The position numbers and the translations under genes were made by a program. Shown here piece by piece: positions 16,983 through 26,770 of a stretch of DNA of 64,000 bases (positions within the stretch are counted from its first letter, which is position 1; each line of letters opens with the position of its first letter). The stretch comes from Cryobacterium aureum (lineage in GTDB: Bacteria > Actinomycetota > Actinomycetes > Actinomycetales > Microbacteriaceae). The notes under the pieces were generated by a model. It did not search any database, was not told where the DNA came from, and worked only from the letters and a program-made list of their open reading frames with translations. The stretch lies in contig NZ_PPTG01000014.1 of NCBI RefSeq assembly GCF_002954245.1, positions 1 to 64,000 on the forward strand, read 5' to 3'.

Positions 16983-18149
16983 TCAGGCGGCGAAGCCCAG
17001 GGCCCGCGAGATGACCATGAGCTGCACTTCGGTTGTGCCCTCGCCGAGCTCGAGCACCTTCGAATCACGATAGTGCCGCGCGACCGGATTCTCATTCATA
17101 AAGCCGTATCCACCGAAGATCTGGGTGGCGTCGCGGGCGTTGTCCATGGCCGCTTCGCTGCCGACCATCTTCGCGATCGAGGCCTCCATCTTGAACGGCT
17201 TGCCGTTGATCAGTTTCAACGCGGCGTCGTAGTAGGCGAGGCGTGCGGTGTGCACACGCGCCTGCATCCGGGCAATCTTGAAGGCGATGTGTTGGTTAGA
17301 GCCGATCGAGCGACCGAAAACATTGCGGCTGTTCGCATATCGGATGGACTCTTCGAGGCAGCCCTGCGCGGCGCCGGTGCAGAGCGCAGCGAAGGCCACG
17401 CGGCCCTCATCGAGGGTCTGCACGAAGTTGGCGAACCCGCGGCCGCGTTCGCCGAGCAGGTTGGCCTCCGGCACGCGCACGTTGTCGAACACGAGCGGGT
17501 GAGTGTCGGAAGTGTGCCAGCCGACCTTGTCGTAGGGCGGCAGCGCGGTGAAACCCGGCGTCGGTGTTGGCACCAGGATGGCGGTGAGTTCCTTCTTGAT
17601 CGAGCCGTCGGCGCGAGTCGACTCCCCCGTGACGGCTGTCACCGTGACGAGACGGGTGATGTCCGAGCCGGAGTTCGTGATGAACTGCTTCGTGCCGTTG
17701 ATCACCCAATCGCCGTTCTCCAGTGAGGCGGTGGTTTTGGTGCCTGCGGCGTCGGAGCCGGCATCCGCTTCGGTGAGGCCGAATGCGGCGAGCGCCTTTC
17801 CGCTCGCGAGCCGCGGTACCCACTCGTGCTTTTGCGCTTCGGTGCCGCTGCGGTAGACCGGCATGATGCCGAGGCCGACGCCGGCTTCGAGGGTGACGGC
17901 GATGCTCTGGTCGGCGCGGGCGAGCTGCTCAACGGCGAGGCAGAGCGCGAAGTAGTCCTTGCCTTGCCCGCCGTACTCAACGGGAAATGGCAGGCCGAAC
18001 AGGCCCAGCTCACCCATCTGGGCGATGATGCCGTAGGGCAGGCGGCGCAAGGTGTCGTACTCGTAGGCGGCCGGCGCGACGACGGTGTCGGCGAAGTCTC
18101 GAACCGTGTCAGTGAGGGACTGGTATTCCGGGGTGAGTTCGTAGCTCAT
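16983..18149 (-). CDS. Acyl-CoA dehydrogenase, probably isovaleryl-CoA type (FadE19-like)
   Basis: 388 residues of the FAD-dependent acyl-CoA dehydrogenase fold: FGLTEADAGSDAAGT and WVINGTKQFITN in the middle domain, and the C-terminal IFGGYGFMNENP followed by GEGTTEV, where Glu370 is at the usual catalytic-base position. The stop-start overlap with the carboxylase alpha gene (4 bases) shows one operon. With methylcrotonyl-CoA carboxylase neighbours the likely substrate is isovaleryl-CoA; 2-methylbutyryl-CoA is also possible. Confidence 0.88.
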   Translation of the reverse strand: MSYELTPEYQSLTDTVRDFADTVVAPAAYEYDTLRRLPYGIIAQMGELGLFGLPFPVEYGGQGKDYFALCLAVEQLARADQSIAVTLEAGVGLGIMPVYRSGTEAQKHEWVPRLASGKALAAFGLTEADAGSDAAGTKTTASLENGDWVINGTKQFITNSGSDITRLVTVTAVTGESTRADGSIKKELTAILVPTPTPGFTALPPYDKVGWHTSDTHPLVFDNVRVPEANLLGERGRGFANFVQTLDEGRVAFAALCTGAAQGCLEESIRYANSRNVFGRSIGSNQHIAFKIARMQARVHTARLAYYDAALKLINGKPFKMEASIAKMVGSEAAMDNARDATQIFGGYGFMNENPVARHYRDSKVLELGEGTTEVQLMVISRALGFAA

Positions 18150-20188
18150 GCTGAGTCTTCCTTGTCTGAGATGGAGGCGGTGATCGTCGCGACGATCTGG
18201 TCGAGTGCCACGAGATCGCCAGTCTTGAGGTTTACGGTGACACGGCCCGCCGTGGCGGCCACGAGCTTGTGCTCCATCTTCATGGCCTCGACCACGAGGA
18301 TGGTTTGGCCCGCCGTGACCACGTCGCCGGTGGCGGCGTGCACCGCGATGACGGTGCCGGGCATCGGCGAGCGCACGTCTGGACTGACCGCACCGGGCAC
18401 GCGGTCACGGCCGGCGAGATGTTCCGCGAGTTGTTCGGCGCGGGACCGGTGCCGCAGTTCGAGCGAGAAACCGTCGGCACCGATGTACACGCGGGTGCCG
18501 GCCTGCTCGATGGCAAACACGCGAGCCTCGCCGTCATAGTCGACGCTGAACGCGCCGTCTCCAACGCGAACGAGTCCCGCTTCGACGGCGGGTCCGTCAT
18601 CGATCGAAACGGATGCCGCCCCGGGCTCCCCCACAACCCGCACGTCAACGGATTCGGTCGCGCTCACCCCCAGCGCGTACCGCACGGCACGCGGCGAACC
18701 CGCTCGCCACCCGCTCGGCCGAGTCCAGACAGCGTTCGCGCCGGCGGCGACGGCGGATTCGGCGAGCCCGTGCAAAAACAGCGCCGCGGCCGTGAGCACG
18801 TGCTCGTCGGCTCCACGAAATGTAAGGCCCGGAAGTTTGCGTTCGATCAGGCCAGTGTCGAGGCGGCCGACGCGAACGTCGGCATCCGCCAGAAGCAGCC
18901 GAAGGTATTCGGTATTGGTGTGCACGCCGAGCACGACCGTGTCGGCGAGGGCCCGGTCGAGCCGGTTCAATGCCTCAAGCCGGGTGGGAGCCCAGGCGAT
19001 CACCTTGGCGAGCATCGGGTCGTAGTGCGCGGCAATCGTGAGGCCAGGAGTCAGCGAGCTGTCAACCCGCACCCCCTCGCCCGTGGCCTCGTGCAGCTGC
19101 AGCACTGTACCGGTGGTCGGCAGAAATCCGCGCTCGGGATTCTCCGCGTAGACCCGCGCCTCGATTGCATGCCCCGTGAGGCATATATCGGACTGGGTGA
19201 GGGTGAGCGGCTCACCCGCCGCAATGCGCAGCTGCCAGTCCACGAGGTCGAGACCGGTGACCAACTCAGTGACCGGGTGCTCAACCTGAAGACGGGTGTT
19301 CATCTCCATGAAGAAGAATTCGTCGGGAGCGGCCGCGGACACCAGAAATTCCACGGTGCCGGCACCGCTGTAGCCCACGCTGCGGGCAGCGGCACAGGCG
19401 GCCTCACCGATACGGGCGCGGGTCGCCGCGTCGAGCAGGGGGGAGGGCGCCTCCTCGATGACCTTCTGGTGCCGACGCTGCAGCGAACATTCGCGCTCGC
19501 CGAGGTGGATGACGGCGCCGTGGTTGTCGGCGAGCACCTGCACCTCGATGTGCCGCGGGGTGGCCACGAGCCGTTCGAGCAGCAGGGTGTCGTCACCGAA
19601 GGCGCCGAGGGCCACGCGCCGGGCGGTCTCGAGGGTGGCCGGCAGGTCTTCGGCCCGTTCCACCACGTGCATGCCCTTGCCGCCGCCGCCGGCCGAGGGC
19701 TTGATCAGCAGCGGATAGCCCACGTCGACGGCCGCTGCGATGAGCTGCTCGTTGCTGAGGCCGGCCTCGGCGACCCCGGGAATAATCGGTACCCCGTAAC
19801 CGGCTACATGGTTCTTCGAGCGGATCTTGTCGCCCATCACGTTCAGCGCGTGCACGCTCGGTCCGATGAATACGATCCCGGCGTCGGCACAGGCCTGCGC
19901 GAACGCCTGGTTCTCGCTGAGAAATCCGTAGCCGGGGTGAATGGCCTGCGCGCCCGTTCGGGCAGCAGCAGCCAGAACGGCCCGGGCGTTCAGGTAGCTC
20001 TCGGCGGGGGCGGCGCCGCCGAGGCGCACCGCAGCATCCGCCAGCGACACGTGCCGAGCGTCACGGTCGGCGTCGCTGTAGACGGCGACAGAGCGGATGC
20101 CCCGCTCACGCAGCGTGCGGATGATGCGGCAGGCGATTTCGCCGCGGTTCGCGATGAGCACGGTGTCAAATGTCATGGTCTCACTCAC
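18146..20188 (-). CDS. accA1: Acyl-CoA carboxylase alpha subunit (biotin carboxylase + BCCP), methylcrotonyl-CoA type
   Basis: 680 residues. The biotin carboxylase domain (1-450) starts with [12 protein letters not shown] and has the ATP-grasp loop [18 protein letters not shown]-like middle follows, then a biotinyl domain with EAMKMEH, where Lys637 is the biotinylation site. Carboxylates biotin using ATP and bicarbonate, and the AccD1 partner transfers it to the acyl-CoA. Starts at GTG 20188, whose GTGA overlaps the accD1 stop, so the subunits are translationally coupled. Gene order points to 3-methylcrotonyl-CoA in leucine breakdown. Confidence 0.9.
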   Translation of the reverse strand: MSETMTFDTVLIANRGEIACRIIRTLRERGIRSVAVYSDADRDARHVSLADAAVRLGGAAPAESYLNARAVLAAAARTGAQAIHPGYGFLSENQAFAQACADAGIVFIGPSVHALNVMGDKIRSKNHVAGYGVPIIPGVAEAGLSNEQLIAAAVDVGYPLLIKPSAGGGGKGMHVVERAEDLPATLETARRVALGAFGDDTLLLERLVATPRHIEVQVLADNHGAVIHLGERECSLQRRHQKVIEEAPSPLLDAATRARIGEAACAAARSVGYSGAGTVEFLVSAAAPDEFFFMEMNTRLQVEHPVTELVTGLDLVDWQLRIAAGEPLTLTQSDICLTGHAIEARVYAENPERGFLPTTGTVLQLHEATGEGVRVDSSLTPGLTIAAHYDPMLAKVIAWAPTRLEALNRLDRALADTVVLGVHTNTEYLRLLLADADVRVGRLDTGLIERKLPGLTFRGADEHVLTAAALFLHGLAESAVAAGANAVWTRPSGWRAGSPRAVRYALGVSATESVDVRVVGEPGAASVSIDDGPAVEAGLVRVGDGAFSVDYDGEARVFAIEQAGTRVYIGADGFSLELRHRSRAEQLAEHLAGRDRVPGAVSPDVRSPMPGTVIAVHAATGDVVTAGQTILVVEAMKMEHKLVAATAGRVTVNLKTGDLVALDQIVATITASISDKEDSA

Positions 20189-21798
20189 ATCCGGAAGAGG
20201 CCGAAGGCGGACTCGCCGAGCGGCGCTGCGGCGCAGACGGCCAGGGCGAGGCCGAGCACTGTGCGGGTGTCGGCGGGGTCGATGACACCGTCGTCCCAGA
20301 GCCGGGCGGTCGAATAGTACGGGCTGCCCTGGGTCTCGTATTTTTCGAGGATCGGGTCTTTGAAGGCGGTCTCGGCCTCGGCCGACCAGGTTTCGCCGCC
20401 GCCCTCGATCTGCTCACGCTTGACGGTGGCGAGCACGGAGGAGGCCTGCGGGCCGCCCATCACCGAGATGCGGCTACCCGGCCACATCCAGAGGAAGCGC
20501 GGCGAGTAGGCCCGGCCGCACATGGAGTAGTTGCCGGCGCCGAAGGAGCCGCCGATCACGACGGTGAGCTTGGGCACGCGGGCGGTGGCGACGGCGGTGA
20601 CCATCTTGGCGCCGTGCTTGGCGATGCCGCCGGCCTCGGCGTCGCGACCCACCATGAAGCCAGAAATGTTCTGCAGGAACACCAGCGGAATTCCGCGCTG
20701 GTCGCAGAGCTCGATGAAGTGGGCACCCTTGAGGGCGGAATCAGCAAACAGGATGCCGTTGTTGGCGACGATCCCCACCGGATGGCCGTGGATGTGCGCG
20801 AACCCGGTCACCAGCGTGGTGGCGTACTCGCGCTTGAATTCATGGAATTTGCTGCCGTCGACGATGCGGGCGATCACCTCGTGCACGTCGTACTGGCCCT
20901 GCACGTCGACCGGGACTGCTCCGTAGAGTTCGCTCTCGTCGACGACCGGGGCCAGAGAAGGGATCACGTCCCACGCCGGGGCCTGGGCGCGCGGCAGGGT
21001 AGAGACGATATCGCGCACGATCTGCAGGCCGTGCTCGTCGTTCTCGGCGAGGTGGTCGGTTACGCCGGAGACGCGGGCGTGCAGCTCGCCGCCACCGAGC
21101 TCCTCCGCGGTGACGATCTCCCCGATCGCTGCCTTCACGAGCGGTGGGCCACCGAGAAAGATGGTGCCCTGACCTCGCACGATCACGGTCTCGTCACTCA
21201 TCGCCGGCACGTAGGCGCCGCCGGCGGTGCACGATCCCATCACCGCGGCGATCTGCGGAATCTTGGCCGCAGACATCCGTGCCTGGTTGTAAAAGATGCG
21301 GCCGAAGTGGTCGCGGTCGGGAAACACTTCGTCTTGCATGGGGAGGAAGGCGCCGCCGGAGTCGACAAGGTAGATGCAGGGCAGGCGGTTTTCGAGGGCG
21401 ATCTCCTGGGCGCGCAGGTGCTTCTTCACCGTCATCGGGTAGTAGGTGCCGCCCTTGACGGTGGCATCATTGGAGATCACGAGCACGTAGCGACCGTGAA
21501 CGAGGCCAATACCGGCGATGACGCCAGCGCCGGGACTGTCGTCGTTGTAGAGGCCGGTAGCAGCGAGCGGCGCGATCTCCAGGAACGGGCTGCCCTCATC
21601 GAGCAGTTGGTCGATGCGTTCGCGCGGCAGCAGTTTGCCGCGGGCGAGATGGCGCTGCCGGGACTTCTCCGGCCCGCCGAGGGCGGCCGTGGCGAGGCGC
21701 TGTTTCAGGTCGGCCACGAGCTGCCGCTGGGCGGCGGCGTTGGTCACGAAGGCCTGATCAGAGGAGTCGAGCTGACTCGCGAGTGTCTCCATCGACAT
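20185..21798 (-). CDS. accD1: Acyl-CoA carboxylase beta subunit (carboxyltransferase), methylcrotonyl-CoA type
   Basis: 537 residues with the two crotonase-like halves of carboxyltransferases: the N-half [14 protein letters not shown] and the C-half [21 protein letters not shown], the latter characteristic of methylcrotonyl-CoA carboxylase beta chains. First gene of the five-gene operon that continues into accA1, the dehydrogenase, the MaoC and the CitE-like gene. The divergent TetR gene and palindromes at 21837-21883 indicate control from the shared intergenic region. Confidence 0.92.
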   Translation of the reverse strand: MSMETLASQLDSSDQAFVTNAAAQRQLVADLKQRLATAALGGPEKSRQRHLARGKLLPRERIDQLLDEGSPFLEIAPLAATGLYNDDSPGAGVIAGIGLVHGRYVLVISNDATVKGGTYYPMTVKKHLRAQEIALENRLPCIYLVDSGGAFLPMQDEVFPDRDHFGRIFYNQARMSAAKIPQIAAVMGSCTAGGAYVPAMSDETVIVRGQGTIFLGGPPLVKAAIGEIVTAEELGGGELHARVSGVTDHLAENDEHGLQIVRDIVSTLPRAQAPAWDVIPSLAPVVDESELYGAVPVDVQGQYDVHEVIARIVDGSKFHEFKREYATTLVTGFAHIHGHPVGIVANNGILFADSALKGAHFIELCDQRGIPLVFLQNISGFMVGRDAEAGGIAKHGAKMVTAVATARVPKLTVVIGGSFGAGNYSMCGRAYSPRFLWMWPGSRISVMGGPQASSVLATVKREQIEGGGETWSAEAETAFKDPILEKYETQGSPYYSTARLWDDGVIDPADTRTVLGLALAVCAAAPLGESAFGLFRM

Positions 21799-21836
21799 CT
21801 TTTCTTTGGCGATGCCGGTCGACCCGGTATCAAGTA

Positions 21837-21883
21837 CAGTTAGTGTTCACTAACTGAATTTCAGGTTAGTCAGGATTAACTAA
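21837..21883. promoter_or_regulatory. Operator array between accD1 operon and its TetR regulator
   Basis: Three palindromes in 47 bases: CAGTTAGTG-TT-CACTAACTG (21837-21856, perfect 9-base arms), CTGAA-T-TTCAG (21854-21864), and TTAGT-N8-ACTAA (21866-21883). The TTAGT/ACTAA half-site occurs in the first and last. The array lies 39 bases upstream of accD1 and 23 bases upstream of the tetR start, as expected for sites of a local regulator. Confidence 0.7.
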
Positions 21884-21905
21884 AATGTCCAGCGGAAAGG
21901 CTCGC

Positions 21906-22499
21906 ATGAGCGCACCGAGCGAAACTACGCGGAGTCGGGCCAAGGCCGACCGACGCTCGGCCCTGCTCGGTGCGGCCGCGACGCTCTTCGCCCAGTTTGG
22001 TTTCAACGGGGTCTCCATCGAAGACCTCGGCGCGGCGGCGGGAGTGAGCGGGCCGGCCGTGTACCGACACTTCAGCGGCAAGCAGGCGGTTCTGGCCGCC
22101 CTCCTCATCGACGTGAGTGATGACCTCGTGGCCGGCGGCCGGGCCGTGGTCACGTCAAGAGCGGATGCCGCGGTCGCCCTCCGCGACCTCGTGTGCTTTC
22201 ACGTGCACTTCGCCCTCACCAACCCCGACGTGATCCGGGTACAGGACCGCGACCTCGACAGCCTCGCCGAAGCCGACCGGCACCGGGTGCGCGTGCTGCA
22301 GCGCGAGTACGTGGAACTCTGGGTGGGGGTGCTGAAGCGCGTGCACCCCACGGTCGACGTGGCGCTGCTGCGCATTCGCGCCCACGCGACGTTCGGACTG
22401 TTGAACTCCACGCCGCACAGCGCACGCGCCTCGGCGCGGCCCACCGTGCGCGCCCTGCTCGAGGAGATGGCGATTGCGGCCCTGGGGCTACCGATCTAG
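21906..22499 (+). CDS. TetR family regulator of the leucine/acyl-CoA catabolic operon
   Basis: 197 residues. The DNA-binding part has RRSALLGAAATLFAQFGFNG then SIEDLGAAAGVSGPAVYRHF; the C-terminal domain is all-helical. ATG 21906 has GGAAAGG five bases upstream; an ATG seven codons earlier lies inside the operator array and lacks a ribosome site. Divergent to accD1, and the mycobacterial locus also carries a TetR gene, so it is the likely repressor of the operon, presumably responding to an acyl-CoA intermediate. Confidence 0.85.
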   Translation: MSAPSETTRSRAKADRRSALLGAAATLFAQFGFNGVSIEDLGAAAGVSGPAVYRHFSGKQAVLAALLIDVSDDLVAGGRAVVTSRADAAVALRDLVCFHVHFALTNPDVIRVQDRDLDSLAEADRHRVRVLQREYVELWVGVLKRVHPTVDVALLRIRAHATFGLLNSTPHSARASARPTVRALLEEMAIAALGLPI

Positions 22500-23119
22500 T
22501 GCCCGAGTGCCAGGCGCACACCGAGGGCGATCATCACCACGGCGATTCCCCCGTCGAGCACTCGCCACGATGTCGGCTTGGCGAACACCGGGCGCAGCAG
22601 GCGTGCCCCGAAGCCGAGCGCGCAGAACCAGACGAAGCTGGCCGCAATGGCGCCCCCTGCCCACCACCAGCGTTCCGTTGCGCCCTGCTGATTGGCGACA
22701 GCGCCGAGGAACAGCACGGTGTCGAGGTAGACGTGCGGATTCAGCCAAGTGAGCGTAAACACGCTTACTACGGCGACCCGCATGCCGGTGCTGGCCGCGA
22801 CCCCTGAGACGACGAGCGATCCAGGGCGGATCGCACGGCGGGCCGCAACGAGTCCGTAGATGATCAGAAAGGCGGATCCGAGCACGCGAATCACGATGAT
22901 CGCCACCGGCGCTGCGGCCACGACCACGCCGAGCCCGAGCACCCCGGCCAGAATCAGCACGGCATCCGACACCGCGCAAATCGCGACCACCGGAACGATT
23001 ACTCGGTTCTGCCCCTCGATGCCGAGTCGCAGTACGAATGCATTCTGCGATCCGATCGCGATGATGAGGGAGAGCCCGGTGGCGAGGCCAAGCAGGGCTG
23101 GTAGAAAAGTTGAGGTCAC
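22496..23119 (-). CDS. LysE/ArgO family amino-acid exporter
   Basis: 207 residues with about six transmembrane helices and the family opening LGLATGLSLIIAIGSQNAFVLR; FTLTWLNPHVYLDT is the conserved loop in the middle. Exports basic amino acids (lysine, arginine) out of the cell in characterised members. I chose GTG 23119 because homologues begin there; a TTG nine codons upstream is the alternative. A divergent LysR-type gene of the LysG/ArgP kind follows the classic exporter-regulator arrangement. Confidence 0.88.
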   Translation of the reverse strand: MTSTFLPALLGLATGLSLIIAIGSQNAFVLRLGIEGQNRVIVPVVAICAVSDAVLILAGVLGLGVVVAAAPVAIIVIRVLGSAFLIIYGLVAARRAIRPGSLVVSGVAASTGMRVAVVSVFTLTWLNPHVYLDTVLFLGAVANQQGATERWWWAGGAIAASFVWFCALGFGARLLRPVFAKPTSWRVLDGGIAVVMIALGVRLALGH

Positions 23120-23188
23120 TGGTGCAACGCTAGACGCTCGCGCCAATTCAGTACAGCTATTGTTTCTTAGGCTGGATAAGCTGATCTA

Positions 23189-24088
23189 ATGCAACGATTT
23201 ACGCTCGAACAGCTCGCGACCCTGCTTGCGCTCGTGAGCGAGGGGTCATTTGAGGCGGCCGCTGCCCGACTGCGCGTGACGCCGTCTGCGGTGTCGCAGC
23301 GCGTCAAGGCGATGGAGCAGACGAGCGGACGGGTGCTCGTGCAGCGCACGACCCCGGTCCGGCTCACCGACGCCGGCGACGTGCTGCTGCGCTACGCGCG
23401 CCAGGTGGAGTTGCTCGAGGCCGACACGGTGCGCCAGCTGCACGAGGGCAGGTCTAACGGTCGGGCGTTTCCTGTGTCGCTCGCGGTGAATGCGGACAGC
23501 CTCGCCACCTGGTTTCTCGATGCCCTCGCCGGACTCGGGGAGACCCTCGGTGTTGCCTTCGACCTGCACCGAGAAGACCAGGAACATACGACGAGACTGC
23601 TGCGCACTGGGACGGTCATGGCCGCGGTGACCTCCACGCGGGAGGCCGTGCAGGGTTGCGTCACCGAGCCGCTCGGTCAGATGCGCTATCACGCCGTCGC
23701 GACGCCCGCGTTCATCGAGCGCTGGCTGCCGAAACATGGCGGCCTGATCGCCCTGTCCCGCGCAGCCGTCGTCGCCTTCGAGCGCAACGATGACCTGCAG
23801 GAATCGTTTCTGCGTGACCATACCGGCAGTGGCAGCAGCGGGCCGATCCACTACATCCCAACGTCGAACGACTTCGTGCGGGCTATTCTGCTCGGCTTTG
23901 GCTGGGGCATGCTGCCCGAACAGCAGTGCGCCGTCGAGATCGCCGATGGTCGCCTGGTCGACCTGGCCCCCAATTCGGCGGTCGATGTTCCCCTGTTCTG
24001 GCAGCGCTGGAACCTCTCTTCGCCCCTGTTGGATGCCGTCTCGGCGGCGGTGCGGGACGAAGCTCGAGCGACCCTTCGGCCGTTCTAA
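23189..24088 (+). CDS. LysR family regulator, LysG/ArgP type
   Basis: 299 residues. The N-terminal winged helix begins MQRFTLEQLATLLALVSEGSFEAAA with the HTH at AAARLRVTPSAVSQRVKAME; the C-terminal periplasmic-binding-like domain is the sensor. ArgP/LysG proteins activate the lysE exporter when lysine, arginine or histidine accumulate. It is divergent to the lysE-type gene with a 69-base shared region. No strong Shine-Dalgarno precedes the ATG, so it may be leaderless. Confidence 0.88.
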   Translation: MQRFTLEQLATLLALVSEGSFEAAAARLRVTPSAVSQRVKAMEQTSGRVLVQRTTPVRLTDAGDVLLRYARQVELLEADTVRQLHEGRSNGRAFPVSLAVNADSLATWFLDALAGLGETLGVAFDLHREDQEHTTRLLRTGTVMAAVTSTREAVQGCVTEPLGQMRYHAVATPAFIERWLPKHGGLIALSRAAVVAFERNDDLQESFLRDHTGSGSSGPIHYIPTSNDFVRAILLGFGWGMLPEQQCAVEIADGRLVDLAPNSAVDVPLFWQRWNLSSPLLDAVSAAVRDEARATLRPF

Positions 24089-24091
24089 GGG

Positions 24092-24754
24092 TCAGAAGGC
24101 GGCGGTGCAGACGCAGAGCTCGTTGCCCTCGACATCGGCGAGCACCCACCAGTCGGGCGCGTGTTCGTCGGTGAGCAGCACACCGCCGACCTCTAGCACA
24201 GCCGCAACCCGATCTTCGGCGTCGTCGCTCGGCACGTAAACGTCGAGGTGGATGCGGTTGCGGTCGGTGCGGGCGATCTCCATGTGCTGAAACCAGATCT
24301 TGGGCGACAGGCCACGCGGGTCCAGCAGTTCAATGCCATCATCGCCGGTCACCTCGGTGTAGCCGAGGCCGACCCGCCAAAAGGGGCGCACGGCATCCGC
24401 GTCGGTGCAATCTATCGCGATGTCGTAGCGGGTCGGCTGCTGGTCGTGGGCAGTCGCTCCGAGCATGTCAGCAATCTGCTGCACTTGGGCGGCGAGCTGC
24501 AGATCGCGCGCGGTGACTCCCCCGACATCGTGCGAGGTGAGTGTGAGTGAGACGGTACCGTAACCGAGGCGCACGTCGGGGTGGTGGTTCATCGACTCGG
24601 CGACGTCGCCGACCCGCTTGACCAGTTCCAGGGCGGAGGCGAAGTCCTTGGTGCGGAAAGCGGCGTGCAGGCATCCGTCGAGGTGCACGAAAGCGGTACC
24701 CGTCAGCTGCTTCTTCGTCGTGAAGGGGGCGAGGAGTGCACCGTGAGCATTCAT
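24092..24754 (-). CDS. Pterin-4a-carbinolamine dehydratase / glyoxalase-like two-domain protein
   Basis: 220 residues. Residues about 10-95 match the pterin carbinolamine dehydratase fold (FRTKDFASALELVKRVG, NHHPDVRLGYG at 56-66, SHDVGGVTARDLQLA). Residues about 105-220 form a VOC/glyoxalase-like domain (DAVRPFWRVGLGY, IWFQHMEIARTDRNRIHLDV, WWVLADVEGNELCVC). The pairing recurs in actinobacteria; its reaction is not known to me. It ends 3 bases from the end of the convergent LysR gene. Confidence 0.8.
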   Translation of the reverse strand: MNAHGALLAPFTTKKQLTGTAFVHLDGCLHAAFRTKDFASALELVKRVGDVAESMNHHPDVRLGYGTVSLTLTSHDVGGVTARDLQLAAQVQQIADMLGATAHDQQPTRYDIAIDCTDADAVRPFWRVGLGYTEVTGDDGIELLDPRGLSPKIWFQHMEIARTDRNRIHLDVYVPSDDAEDRVAAVLEVGGVLLTDEHAPDWWVLADVEGNELCVCTAAF

Positions 24755-25097
24755 GCCTCAACTGTCCTCCACCGCCGCACCCCGGTCAACCGCCCGCGTC
24801 GGCTGAACCCCGATTGCGCAAGCTTCGATGTTGATCCGCCTCCCCCTTACTGGCCTGGCAATCGAAGCCATGACGGACGGTCAGCAGTAGGCCGTCACGG
24901 CCCTGCGCGGGTACTACCGCGTTGAGTGTATGCCTGAGCTCGCTGGGCAACTGTTGCTTCAGAAGGGCCGAAAGAACCGTTCACGCGCTCTCGCGGATGG
25001 GAAGAAACTTCTGAATGTACGTCATAATATTGGTGAGGTTCTCTCGCCTTGAGGGGTGTTTTGGGCTATAATTGTGGGTGAAGGAGGCACCGACGCC
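24755..25097. promoter_or_regulatory. Intergenic region with promoter of the DUF222/HNH gene
   Basis: 343 bases without a believable gene. At the right end a perfect -10 box TATAAT (25067-25072) and the ribosome site AAGGAGG (25081-25087) precede the ATG at 25098. The nearest TTGAGG (25049-25054) is too close for a standard -35, so the promoter may be extended or weak. The left 280 bases show nothing recognisable and a lower GC than the genes. Confidence 0.5.
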
Positions 25098-26668
25098 ATG
25101 ACCCTCACCGCCCCGCCCGCCGCAGCCGGCTCGATGCCGGAACCCGAGGATTCCCGTGTGGCGGTCATTGCTCAGGCCGGTGCATTGTTGGCCTCCGTTG
25201 TTGACGGGGTGCGGTTTGGTCACCTCGATGACTCCGAGGCTGTGGCGGTCATGACCGCCCTCGAAGAACTCGGCCGCAAGGTCGATGGTGCCCAATACCA
25301 ATTAACCGCGCACGCGCCACCACCGACATCGGCGTGCGCGCCGAAACCGACCTCGGTAACGGGTCGCTGGCCTACCAGAATGGATGCCGCAACCGGGTGG
25401 AATTCATCACCCAGCTGGCCGGCATCTCGGGCCGCGAAGCCAAACGGCGTTTGAAACTTGGCGAGACGGCGGTGGAACGCACCCCGCTCGGCCTGCCCGT
25501 CCCGGCGCGATACTCGGTCATCGCCGACGGGCTGACCAGCGGGGAACTCGGGGTGGAATCGGCCGAGATCATCGCCAGCACCCTCACCGCCCTGCAGGGA
25601 AAGGTCCTGCCGGACGACCTCGACCGGGTCGAACGCGCCCTCGTCGCCACCGCCACCGGAGCCATCACCCCGGAAACCGCCGGACTGCCCGGCGCGGGCA
25701 TCCGCTTCGCCCCCGACGCACTGCGCGCCCAAGCCATGGAATGGCAAGCCCGCCTCGACCCCGACGGCACCGCCCCCAACGACGCCATCACCGAGGCAAA
25801 GAGCACGCTGACCTTCGGGCTGCTGCGCAACGGCTTGTACCCGCTGCGGGCCGATGTCACCCCGGAACTGCGCGGCATCATGGACACCCTCTTCGACACC
25901 TACCTATCCGCTCGCTCACGCACCCCGATGTTCGTGCCCACCGAATCCCTCGACAGCAGCGCCGACGGCGCAAGCAGCGCCGAGCTGGACGGCCTCGATG
26001 GTAGCGACACGGAGACTGAGCGGTTCAGCTCCGACCCGTTCACCGGGGACACCCGGTTTGACGGGGACCGCCGCACCGCGGGCGAGAAACGCGCCGACAT
26101 CCTCCGCGACGTCTTCCAAGCCACCGCCCGCGACCCCAAAACCCCAACCATGGGCGGCGCCGCCCCCACCGTCATGATCCACGTCAACGCCACCGACCTC
26201 AACAACGATCGCGGCGTCGGCTGGATCGACGGCATCGAAGCCCCTGTCAGCCTGCGCCGAGTAAAAGAGACCATCTGCTCCGGCGGCGCCCAAAAAGTGA
26301 TCGTCGGTAACAACAAGGACGCGCTCTACCTCGGTGACACAGTCCGCTGCTTCACAGCCAAGCAGCGCGCCGCCATCGCCGCCCGCGACGGCGGCTGCAT
26401 CATCCCCGGCTGCACCATCCCCGCCCGCTGGACCGAAACCCACCACGTCATCCCCTACGGGAAAAACGGACCAACCAACATCGACAACGGGTGCCTCCTC
26501 TGCTGGTTCCACCACCACACCATCGACACCAGCGGATGGAAAATCCGCATAATCAACGGCAGACCCCACGTACGCGGGCCCCTGCTCTGGGACCCGACCC
26601 AAACGTGGCGCCCCGCCCAAAGCCACCGCGCCAACACCCCCAGCCCCGAACCACCCTGGCGCACCTGA
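25098..26668 (+). pseudogene. DUF222/HNH endonuclease (13E12 repeat family), frameshifted
   Basis: Residues before and after position about 25315 belong to one protein but lie in different frames. The first reads to DGAQYQLTAHA from ATG 25098, and the second resumes at ATTDIGVRAETDLGNG and runs to 26668. A loss of two bases in the CG-repeat near 25311-25317 explains it. The C-terminus has an intact HNH site (CIIPGCTIPARWTETHH and CLLCWFHHH). Such genes are multi-copy in actinobacteria. If the shift is real, a GTG at 25334 could still make the 444-residue DUF222-HNH part. Confidence 0.75.
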
Positions 26669-26770
26669 AGTCCAGACGAATTAGAGCGGTTGACGCTGCT
26701 GGTGCAAGATCTGGATCAACGAACGATGGCACCTGTCAGCGCCACCGCACCTCCGCGTGCCGTGAGAGGG

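Noticed and set aside
18269..21843. Long plus-strand open frames opposite accA1 and accD1
   Set aside because: Antisense shadows of clearly homologous carboxylase genes; no ribosome sites or recognisable domains.
25305..25335. Programmed ribosomal frameshift in the HNH gene
   Set aside because: There is no slippery heptamer or following pseudoknot-like structure; a two-base loss in a CG repeat explains the break better.
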